A stretch of 64,000 nucleotides of DNA, from positions 148,061 through 212,060 of the forward strand of contig CDGH01000070.1 in the NCBI GenBank assembly GCA_000825765.1. Reading direction: 5' to 3'. Position 1 is the stretch's first letter; each line of letters starts with the position of its first letter. Under the pieces are notes generated by a model, which worked only from the letters and a program-made list of their open reading frames with translations, was not told where the DNA came from and did no database searches. Shown here in pieces: positions 1 to 9,188 of this stretch. This stretch comes from Ehrlichia minasensis (GTDB lineage Bacteria > Pseudomonadota > Alphaproteobacteria > Rickettsiales > Anaplasmataceae). Both the position numbers and the translations under genes were made by a program.

Positions 1-892
1 ATTGTTATTTACTTTAATATTTATTATCTTATAAATATTGCGTTAGAAAATGTAATATTACATGTAAGAGACGATGTTAATATTTAAAGACTTAATCTTA
101 AATATATATATATGTAATATTTGTTAGATTAAATTTTACTTAGTAATATGTCATTTTAGATTAAGTTAGTTTAGTAACTAGCTGAATATATATGATATAA
201 CATTGATTTTTCTAAATGATATATGAGAGAATTTTTAGCTGATTTTCTTAAAATGTTCTATTATTTATCTGTAAATATGGTGTTTTTATGTTCTGGATTG
301 TAAAAACTAGCACTTTAGTGGTGTATTAATAGGAGTTCATTTTATATTTTAATATGAGTATGATCTTTTATTTTTAGATGAGATTTTATATATTAAAACT
401 AAGTTTCATTATTTACTAAAACCACCTTCTAGAGAAAATTTCAATTAAGTTATAAAATATAGATATCTAAAGAAATTCGAAAACACGAAAATATCATCTA
501 ATGTAATTAATATTATACAACAGTTATATATTTTCTTGAAGTAAATCTAGAAATTACTAATTCATTAATCAATATGATGGGTATTGGGTGTAGAATATCA
601 TATTTTTAGATGAAAATTGCAGATTCTTAATTTTATACAGTAAGTTACTAGTAATATCAAGTTTAGTAGAGCAAAGCTCTACCGGAGATATAGTTCAATA
701 AGTTATTTAAGAGATTTAGTCAGATATGGTTTATTTCTTTATTCCTTAATTTGTAATGAGTATTCTGTAAAATAATACCGTAAATACAAAAATTAGTATT
801 TTCTTTAAGTTCTGTATTGGTTTTAGTGTGATGTATTTATAAAAAAATAACAATTTTTGTTTTATTTATAATACCATGCTGAAAGCTTATTC
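1..892. other. AT-rich non-coding stretch
   Basis: No convincing reading frame is visible on either strand. The only structure noticed is a perfect 7-bp inverted repeat with an AAA loop at 666-682 (GTAGAGC/GCTCTAC), which could be the terminator of a gene lying to the left of the window. It is not followed by a clean T run in the rightward direction. The 3' end of the stretch holds the putative nuoD promoter, listed separately. Confidence 0.5.
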
Positions 893-922
893 TTGACATG
901 ATGATGTATGTGCTTACATAAT
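893..922 (+). promoter_or_regulatory. putative sigma70-type promoter of nuoD-nuoE
   Basis: A TTGACA box at 893-898 is followed after 18 bases by CATAAT at 917-922, preceded by a TG two bases earlier in a TGCTTACATAAT context. It lies about 30 bases upstream of the nuoD ATG, and no other gene intervenes. This is a visual match to the bacterial consensus only; in such AT-rich DNA chance -10 boxes are common, but a perfect TTGACA is not. Confidence 0.5.
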
Positions 923-951
923 TTATGGTTAATTACTTGGTAATTTATTAG

Positions 952-2133
952 ATGTCTGATCAAGTCAAAATCACGCCAATGACTTTAAATTTTGGTCCTC
1001 AGCATCCTGCAGCTCATGGTGTGATGCGTTTAGTTTTAGAAATGGGTGGAGAAGTTATAGAAAGAATAGATCCACATATTGGGTTATTACATAGAGGAAC
1101 TGAAAAATTAATAGAATATAAAACGTATTTACAAGCTTTACCATATTTTGATCGTCTTGATTATGTATCTCCCATGGCCCAAGAACATGCCTATTCTTTA
1201 TGCGTAGAAAAATTATTAAAGTGTGAAATACCAATTAGAGCAAAATATTTGCGTGTTATTTTTTGTGAGTTGACTAGGATATTAAATCATCTGTTAAATA
1301 TATCAAGTCAAGCACTTGATATAGGTGCTATGACTCCATTGTTGTGGATGTTTGAAGAAAGGGAAAAAATTTTAGGTTTTTATGAAAGAGCATCAGGTGC
1401 AAGATTTCATTCTGCTTATATTCGCCCGGGTGGTGTGGCAGCTGATGTACCGAGCGATTTGATTGATGATATATTTAAATTTGTTAGTACGTTCTCTAGA
1501 TTTATGGATGATATAGATGATCTATTAACCGAAAATAGAATTTGGAAACAACGTAATGTTGATATTGGTGTTGTATCGAAAAAACAGGCTCTAGATTGGG
1601 GATTTTCTGGTCCGATGTTAAGGGCATGTGGTATTCCTTGGGACATACGTAAAAGTCAACCTTATGAAATATATGAAGATTTAGAATTTGAGATTCCTAT
1701 TGGAGAAAATGGGGATTGCTATGATCGTTATCTTGTAAGAATGGCAGAGATTAGACAATCAATAAAACTACTTGAACAATGCTTGAATCGTTTACCAGAT
1801 GGTCCTGTGAAAACAGATGATAGAAAAATTGCTCCACCAAAAAGATCAGAGATGAAAGAATCTATGGAGGCGTTGATACATCATTTTAAATTGTATTCAG
1901 AAGGTTATAGTGTACCAGTAGGTGAAACATATATGGCTGTTGAAGCTCCAAAAGGTGAATTTGGTGTATATATAGTATCTGATGGAACAAATAAACCATA
2001 TCGGTGTAGAATTAGAGCTCCTGGATTTGCTCATTTGCAAGCAATAGATATTATAGCAAAAGGTCATATGTTGGCTGATTTAACAGCTATAATTGGGTCT
2101 TTAGATATAGTGTTTGGAGAAATAGATAGGTAA
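952..2133 (+). CDS. nuoD: NADH-quinone oxidoreductase subunit D (NuoD)
   Basis: This is the 49-kDa-type subunit of respiratory complex I, which with NuoB and NuoC forms the quinone-reducing connecting module on the cytoplasmic face of the inner membrane. The 393-residue length is normal for the family. The N-terminal block [13 protein letters not shown] (about residues 12-24) and [10 protein letters not shown] (about 44-53), which line the quinone site, are intact, and the C-terminus ends in the usual GEIDR. The ATG start is the first in frame and gives the standard N-terminus. nuoE follows after 4 bases, so the two form an operon. nuoA-C are not in the window, in keeping with the scattered nuo genes of Rickettsiales. 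I see no sign of decay. Confidence 0.98.
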   Translation: MSDQVKITPMTLNFGPQHPAAHGVMRLVLEMGGEVIERIDPHIGLLHRGTEKLIEYKTYLQALPYFDRLDYVSPMAQEHAYSLCVEKLLKCEIPIRAKYLRVIFCELTRILNHLLNISSQALDIGAMTPLLWMFEEREKILGFYERASGARFHSAYIRPGGVAADVPSDLIDDIFKFVSTFSRFMDDIDDLLTENRIWKQRNVDIGVVSKKQALDWGFSGPMLRACGIPWDIRKSQPYEIYEDLEFEIPIGENGDCYDRYLVRMAEIRQSIKLLEQCLNRLPDGPVKTDDRKIAPPKRSEMKESMEALIHHFKLYSEGYSVPVGETYMAVEAPKGEFGVYIVSDGTNKPYRCRIRAPGFAHLQAIDIIAKGHMLADLTAIIGSLDIVFGEIDR

Positions 2134-2137
2134 AATA

Positions 2138-2680
2138 ATGTCTAGTACACAAAAAAATAGTAATACAACTTATATTGGAGAATTTAAATTTAGTAAGGAA
2201 AATTTAAAACAGGTAAAAGATACAATTAATAAATATCCTCAAGATAGAAAATCTAGTGCTGTAATGGCTTTATTGCATATAGCACAAAGACAGTGTGGTG
2301 GTTTTATTCCATCTTCTGCTATAAATTATATAGCAGATTTTTTAGGTATGCAGCTAATACATGTGTATGAAGTAGCAAAATTTTATTCTATGTATAATTT
2401 ATCTGTTACTGGTAAATATTTAGTACAAGTATGTAGAACAACTCCTTGTTGGTTATGTGGTAGTGATGATATTTTAAGGTCATGCAAAGAATTGCTTAAT
2501 ATAGGTGTCGGTGAGACAACAAGTGATAATTTGTTTACTTTAAAAGAAGTAGAATGTTTAGGTGCCTGCATTAATGCTCCTATTGTGCAGATCAATGATG
2601 ATTATTATGAAAAGTTAACTCCTGATAAAATGAAAGATATACTATTGGAAATACAGGAAAAAGAAAATATAACGTCTTAA
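2138..2680 (+). CDS. nuoE: NADH-quinone oxidoreductase subunit E (NuoE)
   Basis: This is the 24-kDa-type subunit of complex I, carrying the N1a [2Fe-2S] cluster beside the NADH-oxidising NuoF subunit. The four ligands are visible as Cys99 and Cys104 (C-x4-C) and Cys140 and Cys144 (C-x3-C, in ECLGACINAP). The thioredoxin-like fold region (VYEVAKFYSMYNL) precedes them. At 180 residues the length is at the normal bacterial size. The start codon lies 4 bases after the nuoD stop, so translation is probably coupled. nuoF/G do not follow; an 870-base non-coding stretch does. Confidence 0.97.
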   Translation: MSSTQKNSNTTYIGEFKFSKENLKQVKDTINKYPQDRKSSAVMALLHIAQRQCGGFIPSSAINYIADFLGMQLIHVYEVAKFYSMYNLSVTGKYLVQVCRTTPCWLCGSDDILRSCKELLNIGVGETTSDNLFTLKEVECLGACINAPIVQINDDYYEKLTPDKMKDILLEIQEKENITS

Positions 2681-3554
2681 GTATGTTCTAATTGTTCTTA
2701 GTGTGTTTTACTTTTTATATATAGAATCAGTCATCTATTTTTAAACAAATGTTTTCTTAATTGAGAAGGTAATATAAGCATTTTTATATCTTAAGCTTAA
2801 TAAGTATTGCATTAAAGTGCGATATAACTTTCTATAAATGTTTTTTATTTGTTTCATTAGAAAACAGATGTATTCAATAATGTATGAGTTGAAAAAAATA
2901 TTTGTTGTATGATAAGTTTTTTATTATAAGGGAAGCTCATAAAATTGTTAAGAAATATTAAACGTAACTTTATAAGCTATATTATGATTTATGTGGATCC
3001 ATGAAGTTATGAAATAGGCATCAGAATCTAATCTGCAATTTCTGGTAAATCCTTATCCATTTTATGTAGTGTTTGAATAATATAAGAGAAAATAGTTCAT
3101 TGTTATTGGTTACTGGTTTTGTTGAGTTTAGTACATTACTTCTGAATTTTGCTACTTTGTTTTTTTATTGACTAAAACATATAGTAAAGATTTGTACTTT
3201 TTTTATCTTTTGGTAAATTATCTTCTACAAATTGATGTAAGAGGTATAATTTGTGATCTAAGTATTATAATATTTTGTTCTACTTTAATTCCTGATGATA
3301 GACTTATTTTTTACTCTTTGTATATAATTGTTACTATTATATACTTTAATAGTTTTGCGTTATTATCATTGATATTTCCTATATAATAGGCTTTATTAAT
3401 TTTTATAGAAAATTTAGAATAGGATAGTTGTTACATATAATTTTATAAAATTGTTATCTATTATTAAATTAATTAAGTTTAAAAGACATTATATAATTAG
3501 ATAATATTTTGTAAATATATTAATTTTTAAACATAGTTGCTATGTTTAGATTAA
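2681..3554. other. non-coding stretch with a dispersed repeat
   Basis: No supported gene. A hydrophobic 72-codon frame from a TTG at 3168 has no ribosome-binding site or recognisable features, and I do not call it. The segment 2770-2830 is a copy of a repeat also found downstream of the transaldolase gene (listed separately). Confidence 0.5.
2770..2830 (+). repeat. dispersed intergenic repeat, copy 1 (hairpin-forming)
   Basis: The first 17 bases (TAATATAAGCATTTTTA) are identical to the start of 44465-44536, and both copies end in ATATAACTT. The 3' half can fold, with AAGTATTGCA facing TGCGATATAACTT. Both copies lie just downstream of a rightward gene (here nuoE). It could be a 3'-UTR or termination element, or an old duplicated sequence. 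Only two copies were seen by eye. Confidence 0.5.
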
Positions 3555-4694
3555 TTAATGTTTAGGAGCTTGTGCTGCAGTCTCAGCACTTACAAAACTT
3601 AATTGTAAAGATTCTAACTGAGATGATATATCAGATGCACTGCTGGAAGACCCTGTTCTAGTGTATTCTGTACATGAGTGCATAACTATTTTTAAGTGGG
3701 CTGTGGTATCAAATTTATAATTTGGATCAGCGTATGATTTTGGTTTTAACATTACAATATTATTAATAAATGGTTTTAGTTTTATTAAATCTAAACCTTT
3801 ACTTGCTGCTTTCTGAAAGTCTGACAAATTTTCGCTATTCACTAAACAGTATAGTTCTACTTTAACATAATTTTTTGATTTTTTTTCTGGAAGGTATGCG
3901 TTGCTTAACATAAGTATTGGATCAGAGAGAACCTTTGTTTTTAGTATTTTAGCTTCTAGTATAAACATAGACAATCCTTCAGGCTTGATACCTGATTTAG
4001 CAGTAGCATCTGTATATATTTTTAATCCAGCACTATCTTCTGATGTATTACCAATACAATAACACTTAGTGACTTTAGGATTAATAGATTCAATATTTTT
4101 TTTACATAAAATGTAATTATGGTCTTTCCACGCCCTAGATGGTACAGTAACTGGATTAACAAGTTGTGTATCTGAACATTTAAACTTACTTGGTTGTATA
4201 ACTTCCGGTAAAAGATCTTTTAAGTCAATTCTATAACTTTCGTCTTTAAATTTTTCTGGTGTTACAATTAAAGAACTGTATATGTATTGTTTTAGTGTGT
4301 TATAATTGTTACCTATCTTTGATGCTTGTACAAATGGTTTTAGATGATCTTCAGAGACTAAACAAAATATTTTAATTTCAACATTAGGCTTGTTATCATT
4401 TTCTGGTAGATATGCATTACTTTGCTGTATTATTGGATTATCTGATACTTTGTCTTTTGGCAAAGAGCATTTTAATATAAACATTGATAATCCTGAAGGA
4501 ATAATATCAGTACTTTCATCAGCTTCTGGGTGTATTTGTAAGATGTTGTTATCTGCTGTATATCCAATACAACAATGACTTCTTACTTGAGGATTAATAT
4601 CACAAATATTTTCTAAAATATTTTTGTTGGCAGCCTTCCAGTCTTCTGTTTTAAGATTTAATAACGTTTCTTTTTTTTTAGGATTGAATAACAT
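3555..4694 (-). CDS. family F paralogue with duplicated domain (hypothetical)
   Basis: Function not recognised. From the ATG at 4694 the product has 379 residues and contains the family F domain twice. Copy A has CCIGYT at 41-46, GLSMFIL at 68-74 and IFCLV at 109-113; copy B has CYCIGNT at 211-217, GLSMFIL at 240-246 and LYCLV at 281-285. The offset is about 170 residues, so this is an internal duplication. The tail (about 347-379) is Ser/Ala/Gln-rich. No signal peptide or membrane helix is evident. The frame can be extended upstream to a TTG at 4778, but the ATG gives the short N-terminus typical of its neighbours. It is the most downstream member of a six-gene same-strand cluster. A secreted effector or antigen is possible but not shown by the sequence. 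Confidence 0.8.
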   Translation of the reverse strand: MLFNPKKKETLLNLKTEDWKAANKNILENICDINPQVRSHCCIGYTADNNILQIHPEADESTDIIPSGLSMFILKCSLPKDKVSDNPIIQQSNAYLPENDNKPNVEIKIFCLVSEDHLKPFVQASKIGNNYNTLKQYIYSSLIVTPEKFKDESYRIDLKDLLPEVIQPSKFKCSDTQLVNPVTVPSRAWKDHNYILCKKNIESINPKVTKCYCIGNTSEDSAGLKIYTDATAKSGIKPEGLSMFILEAKILKTKVLSDPILMLSNAYLPEKKSKNYVKVELYCLVNSENLSDFQKAASKGLDLIKLKPFINNIVMLKPKSYADPNYKFDTTAHLKIVMHSCTEYTRTGSSSSASDISSQLESLQLSFVSAETAAQAPKH

Positions 4695-4864
4695 TGTTAA
4701 TTTACCATAAAAATAACAGACTATAATTTTACATAATATACATTCTAATTGTTGTGATTTTATGTGTTGTAATGACAATGATAAATGTTATTTTTAATAT
4801 ATAATTAATGTTTTATTTAGTAGTTTTTATTTTTTTCAAAGGCATTTTATAATGGTATTTTTGA

Positions 4865-4888
4865 TTTTGTAATATTATTATTACAAAA
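4865..4888. promoter_or_regulatory. perfect palindrome upstream of the two-domain family F gene
   Basis: The arms TTTTGTAATA and TATTACAAAA are perfectly complementary over 10 bp around a TTAT loop, about 170 bases upstream of the start of the leftward family F gene. It could be an operator or, since it is followed by AT-rich sequence in both directions, a weak terminator. The low complexity of AT-rich DNA means chance cannot be excluded. Confidence 0.3.
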
Positions 4889-5465
4889 ATATTGTATGTT
4901 TTATTAGTGCTGTGCTGTATTTTTTTTGATAAGTTTTATATGTATGTCTAAAATATTATTATGTTATAATAACAATAAATTTGATATAAATAAAATTTTG
5001 CATAAGCTGTATTTAATATATTTTTTGACTTTTACTAATAATTCTAACACTTCTAATACTACTAATATGATATAGTTGGTTAGAGTTTATTATCTAATTT
5101 TTTCATCTCTATAAAGCATATGTATGTAATCTTCACAGATTTAAAATAAAACAAAGACATATGTAATTTACTGACAATTCTATTGCGTGTATGTTGTAGT
5201 GAATATTTTATCACTTGCTATACTAATTTTTTGTTGATTTAGATACTGACAAATTTCTACGTCATGTTATAAAAGTGTATAATATGATTTATCAATCTAG
5301 TGTGATAAATGTATTAAAGTAGTGTAAATTTCTTATGAAATAATCACTTAGATACTATGTTATATGATATAAAAATAGATGATATTACTTAATCAATAAG
5401 CTAACGAAATTAACATTCATCTTATAATCTATTTTTTATAAAAAATATATTTTGTATAATAGGAA
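4889..5465. other. non-coding stretch between family F genes
   Basis: No reading frame of note and no family F motif was found in translation by eye. It probably holds the promoter of the downstream (leftward) two-domain family F gene, but I cannot point to a convincing one. Confidence 0.4.
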
Positions 5466-6230
5466 TTAGCGATTGCATGTTTTAAAGCAACAACTTGACT
5501 TACTTGTTGATGATGCTGAGTCATCCACAGTGCTTTCTAATAATGCTGATTGTGGAACGTTATCATTTTGACTAGTTGGTGTTTCAGGATGCCATGCTGT
5601 TGTTAATAATGCAAGTTCATCATTACTACTTTGCTCTTCTTTCTCTATATTATCATTTAAATACAAACGTGATGCTGCTTCTTCTGGGCCTGCTGGTGTA
5701 CATTTTCTGAATTCTACGTTGTTTAATTTGGCAATTTTTAATATTTGATCTTCTATATTAAATGCAGTTTCTTGATTAGCATATACTTGTGGCTTTACTA
5801 ACACAGGTTTAAGAATATCGGAAATATTTGTAAATATCACACTTGTTTGATTCTTTGTTTTATCACTAACTTTTTCGTGAAATTTTTTTAATTGGTTCTT
5901 TTCTACTAAACAAAATACTTCTATGTTAGCAGTAAGTCTTTTAATTTTATCAGAGAATTCTTTACCTTCTGATAATATTGGATTGTCTAATGCATAAGAT
6001 TGTTGTATACTACCTTGTAATACGAACATAGACAGTCCTGAAGGTGTAATGTCTGACTTTATATCAGTGTCAGGATATATTATTAATTTTCCACTTTCTC
6101 CTGTATAACCAATACAAGCAGAATTGTGTACTACAAAATCCATATTATTAATATTTTTACATAAAGTGCGATTGTGCTGTTCTCTGTCTTCTAAACTTAA
6201 GTTAAGCATATGATTTACCATTGAATGCAT
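5466..6230 (-). CDS. family F paralogue, Cys-rich tail (hypothetical)
   Basis: Function not recognised. One family F domain: CIGYT at 39-43, then GLSMFVL and VFCLV downstream. The C-terminal third is a Ser/Thr/Glu-rich, probably disordered stretch ending in SSCCFKTCNR, with four cysteines or basic residues that could be lipidated or bind metal (inference). The frame opens at an ATG at 6230, but an internal ATG at 6209 gives MLNLSLEDRE, matching the MLNLHQGELI start of the paralogue at 8962; both are preceded by the same CATATGCTTAAC context, so 6209 may be the real start. No signal peptide is seen. Confidence 0.8.
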   Translation of the reverse strand: MHSMVNHMLNLSLEDREQHNRTLCKNINNMDFVVHNSACIGYTGESGKLIIYPDTDIKSDITPSGLSMFVLQGSIQQSYALDNPILSEGKEFSDKIKRLTANIEVFCLVEKNQLKKFHEKVSDKTKNQTSVIFTNISDILKPVLVKPQVYANQETAFNIEDQILKIAKLNNVEFRKCTPAGPEEAASRLYLNDNIEKEEQSSNDELALLTTAWHPETPTSQNDNVPQSALLESTVDDSASSTSKSSCCFKTCNR

Positions 6231-6443
6231 TGTATCTGAGAAATCATATGTTAATTAATAGTTATGATATATAAATAAATCTTATGAATGATATTTATAT
6301 AAATAAATATTAATTAACTATTAGAACAATTAGTACTAAGATTAATTAATATTTTTAATAATTTATTTATATCAATAGAGTATTTTACAGGCCTGATTTG
6401 TGTTTATAACAATACAAAATGTATGAATCATATTTATAAAAAC

Positions 6444-7323
6444 TTAGTATGTTATTATCGATGATTCTTCTTGTATAGTATCTAAACTAGGTCTGACTAA
6501 TAATAATCTTCCTACATGTCTTTTTCTTGATCTTCTTGAAGTTTTTAACTTACTTCTTTTTAAATTATCATCATGTTTGTATTCTTGATGTTTGTATTCT
6601 TGTTGTTCTTTAATTACACTTAGTGAAGTTTTTGTATTGATTGTTGTTGAAACATTGTCAGATTTATATTCGTGTGGGTTTCTGATTATAGTGTTTGGAT
6701 TTTTTGTACTAGCTATTGTTGAAATTTCGTCTGATATTAGATTATTTTGTGAAGTACATTTCATATTATTTAGTAGCTTAGAAACAATGCTATGTTGTTT
6801 ATGTATGATTCTGAATTCAGGATAATTTTCAGGTGCAGAAGCTATCCGTGAGAAATTGGTTAAAGCAATCTCTTCATTAAAATATTTTACAAAATTATCG
6901 ATATATAACATTGTATATATAATACTACCATATTCAGATGGTACTATAACAGCACCAGGTTTATCATTATTTAATACATCTTCAACAAATTGCTCAAGCT
7001 TATTTTTTTTTACAAAAATATAAAGTTTCGCACTTATATTACCTTTTTCTAACTCATTTTGTGAGAGTTTTATGAAATTAAGCTTTCTTAATTGCATTAT
7101 TGTTGTTAAAGGGTAGCTTGCATTCAATGAAAACAGTGAATTTCCATTTGGTATGATTTTTTTATTACTATATATAAGTTTTTAAAATGTGTATTTCTAA
7201 TGTATTGCTGTTTTCTGGCGTATTACCTATACAATAACATTCCCTATAAATAAAAGAAAAATTGTCTCCTTTTATACACAAGTGATCATTTACTACTTTT
7301 GGAATATTTACACTTTGCTGCAT
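6444..7323 (-). pseudogene. family F paralogue, frameshifted
   Basis: Two frames together make one family F protein. Frame 1 runs from the ATG at 7323 (MQQSVNIPKV) through YCIGNT and LEIHIL, then hits a stop at the TA tract 7169-7176. The next frame continues with IIPNGNSLFSL, which is the usual block following the Cys-Ile-Gly motif, and stays open to 6444. Adding one TA dinucleotide to the tract restores a single frame. The downstream part alone (from 7127) would be a 227-residue protein lacking the Cys motif and is unlikely to be the native product. Its C-terminal part is basic and Ser/Thr-rich. It may be a pseudogene, a phase-variable gene or carry a sequencing error at the tract. Confidence 0.75.
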
Positions 7324-7476
7324 AATAAATGTTTAATAATTAATTTATCTTAATTAAATAATAAATAAAAATTAATAATATTGCAATAAAAATTTTAATA
7401 TTCTTGTATTTTAAATTAATAATAAAAAATAATTAACTAATTTTAGTATTAGCATTAATAATAAAAAATATATACT

Positions 7477-8241
7477 TCATTTACTATTATATTGAAAACT
7501 ATTAATACCTCCTATTGCTAGGTTTACAAGTGATAACAATGATGAAATGCTACTATGTTCAGTTGACGAATCTGTTGATGAAGATGAATCCGTTGATGAA
7601 ACTGGTGTATTAATAATATCATCTTCCGGCTTTGGTAATATAGCTTGTTCTTCTTCTTGCAGTAAATTTGCTTGTGATTGTGCTCTGATAATGTTCTGTT
7701 TTGAACTAAAGGATGTACAGCAGGAACAACAAGAATTTTTTTCTTCTGTTTCATAGATAATAAACTCAGCATCTGGTAACATGCTGTGTAATATTTCATG
7801 TTCATTAAGCTTAAAATGTGAATCTATTTCTAATTGTGTAAATATAACTTCTGCATATTTAAAAATATTATCAACAAATTTTGGTACTTTTTTTTGTACA
7901 GGATCATATATTTCATTAGTAAAACTTTGCATATGTAAAGTATCTACTAAGCAATATACACTAGCATTTAGTGATTCTGGTAATGTTGTATAAATATTTC
8001 TTAAGTATGGATCACTTTTTACTATGCTAGGTGGTATTATCACTTTCAATAAAAACAAAGACTTACCATGTGGTTGAACTATTGGTTGTAGGTTACTGTC
8101 TTTTGAAATATGTATTTTTAATTTATTGCTGGTGATGCATGTATTACCTATACAAGTAGCACTTTTTACATTTATAGTGGTGTATTTCACATACTCACAT
8201 AATAAGTTATTAGAAGCTATTACTTCTTGTGGTACAAGCAT
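7477..8241 (-). CDS. family F paralogue, Cys cluster and Ser-rich tail (hypothetical)
   Basis: Function not recognised. 254 residues with one family F domain: ATCIGNT (CIGNT at 30-34), HGKSLFLLKV, then VYCLV. After the domain comes a cysteine cluster (CCSCC) followed by an acidic and Ser/Thr-rich stretch with SSTDSSSSTDSS, then a short hydrophobic end. The ATG at 8241 (MLVPQEVIAS) gives the compact N-terminus seen in the family. It sits mid-cluster, about 100 bases downstream of the next paralogue, so co-transcription with it is likely. Other frames inside it are artefacts of its biased composition. Confidence 0.8.
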   Translation of the reverse strand: MLVPQEVIASNNLLCEYVKYTTINVKSATCIGNTCITSNKLKIHISKDSNLQPIVQPHGKSLFLLKVIIPPSIVKSDPYLRNIYTTLPESLNASVYCLVDTLHMQSFTNEIYDPVQKKVPKFVDNIFKYAEVIFTQLEIDSHFKLNEHEILHSMLPDAEFIIYETEEKNSCCSCCTSFSSKQNIIRAQSQANLLQEEEQAILPKPEDDIINTPVSSTDSSSSTDSSTEHSSISSLLSLVNLAIGGINSFQYNSK

Positions 8242-8344
8242 ATATAATACAAAGTTGTTCTGGTGAATTCTTGTATATCAATTATTTGATAAAAAATAAA
8301 AATGTATCTCTGATTATTCAAATAAGTTATTTTTTATAGTCATA

Positions 8345-8962
8345 TTAAGTTAATAAATTACTATTTTCTTCTTCTATAGTATCTAATTTACCTATTCTCA
8401 TTCTTGAATTAGGTATTGATAGTTTAGCTTTTGACTCTTGTTCTACAATAAAGTCTGCACTTAATTGTGCAATGTTTTGTAAAGCAAGATGTTCATTGTA
8501 TTGACTTTGAGGATTGCTTTCTATAGTTAAATTGGCAAATACTACGTTGCCATATTTAATAAGATAGCTGATGTATTTTTGTTCTTGATTTTGTATCTTT
8601 TCTTTTAATGCACAAAATTCTTCAATGCGATTTTCTTTTACTAGAAGGTATAAATAAGCAGGAATAGAACGCTCTGTTTGTTCCTTATTTGATAAGTTAT
8701 AAATTGAGAGTAAATGACTATCATTTTTTACTAAGCCAGATAGAAACCTGACTTTTAATAAGAATAGAGAATCACCTTTTGGTTGAATTTGTGTCTTATT
8801 ACTCATTTTATTACCAACATGTACTTGTAATTTACCAGTACTCTCTTTAGTGTTACCTATGCAACATAAGTTTTTATCAATTTTAATATTAGAGACAATA
8901 TCTAGCTTCTTACATAATGTTTTATTAGCTAAAATTAATTCTCCTTGATGCAGGTTAAGCAT
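8345..8962 (-). CDS. family F paralogue, shortest member (hypothetical)
   Basis: Function not recognised. 205 residues, close to a bare family F domain: TLCKK near residue 15, CCIGNT (CIGNT at 34-38), GDSLFLLKV, LYLLV, and a short tail with RMRIGKLDTIEEEN. That tail resembles the end of the frameshifted paralogue at 6444 (LDTIQEES). As the smallest complete copy it is the best template for the domain boundaries. The start MLNLHQGELI matches the second ATG of the paralogue at 6209. Confidence 0.8.
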   Translation of the reverse strand: MLNLHQGELILANKTLCKKLDIVSNIKIDKNLCCIGNTKESTGKLQVHVGNKMSNKTQIQPKGDSLFLLKVRFLSGLVKNDSHLLSIYNLSNKEQTERSIPAYLYLLVKENRIEEFCALKEKIQNQEQKYISYLIKYGNVVFANLTIESNPQSQYNEHLALQNIAQLSADFIVEQESKAKLSIPNSRMRIGKLDTIEEENSNLLT

Positions 8963-9188
8963 ATGCTTTTTGTTTTATATAAAAATACAATTCTTATCAT
9001 ATTATGATAAAACTATTATTTTATTAAACATTAGTTAGTAAGTTGCACAGATTTCTCTATATTACTTGTCAAACAGACTACATTAGTTGCTAAGGATTAT
9101 AAACTTATGACGCGCGATGCTGCATTCAATAAATTTGCTTGCAAGTGAACTTTTAAAGTCTGAATATAATGATTCCTGAGCTGCTTGA

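Noticed and set aside
3168..3386. Hydrophobic 72-codon open frame on the plus strand
   Set aside because: It starts with TTG, has no ribosome-binding site and no recognisable family; hydrophobic frames arise easily in T-rich DNA.
7524..7805. 93-codon frame overlapping the family F gene at 7477-8241 on the same strand
   Set aside because: It is an out-of-frame shadow produced by the repetitive Ser/Asp codons of the real gene, and family motifs are in the other frame.
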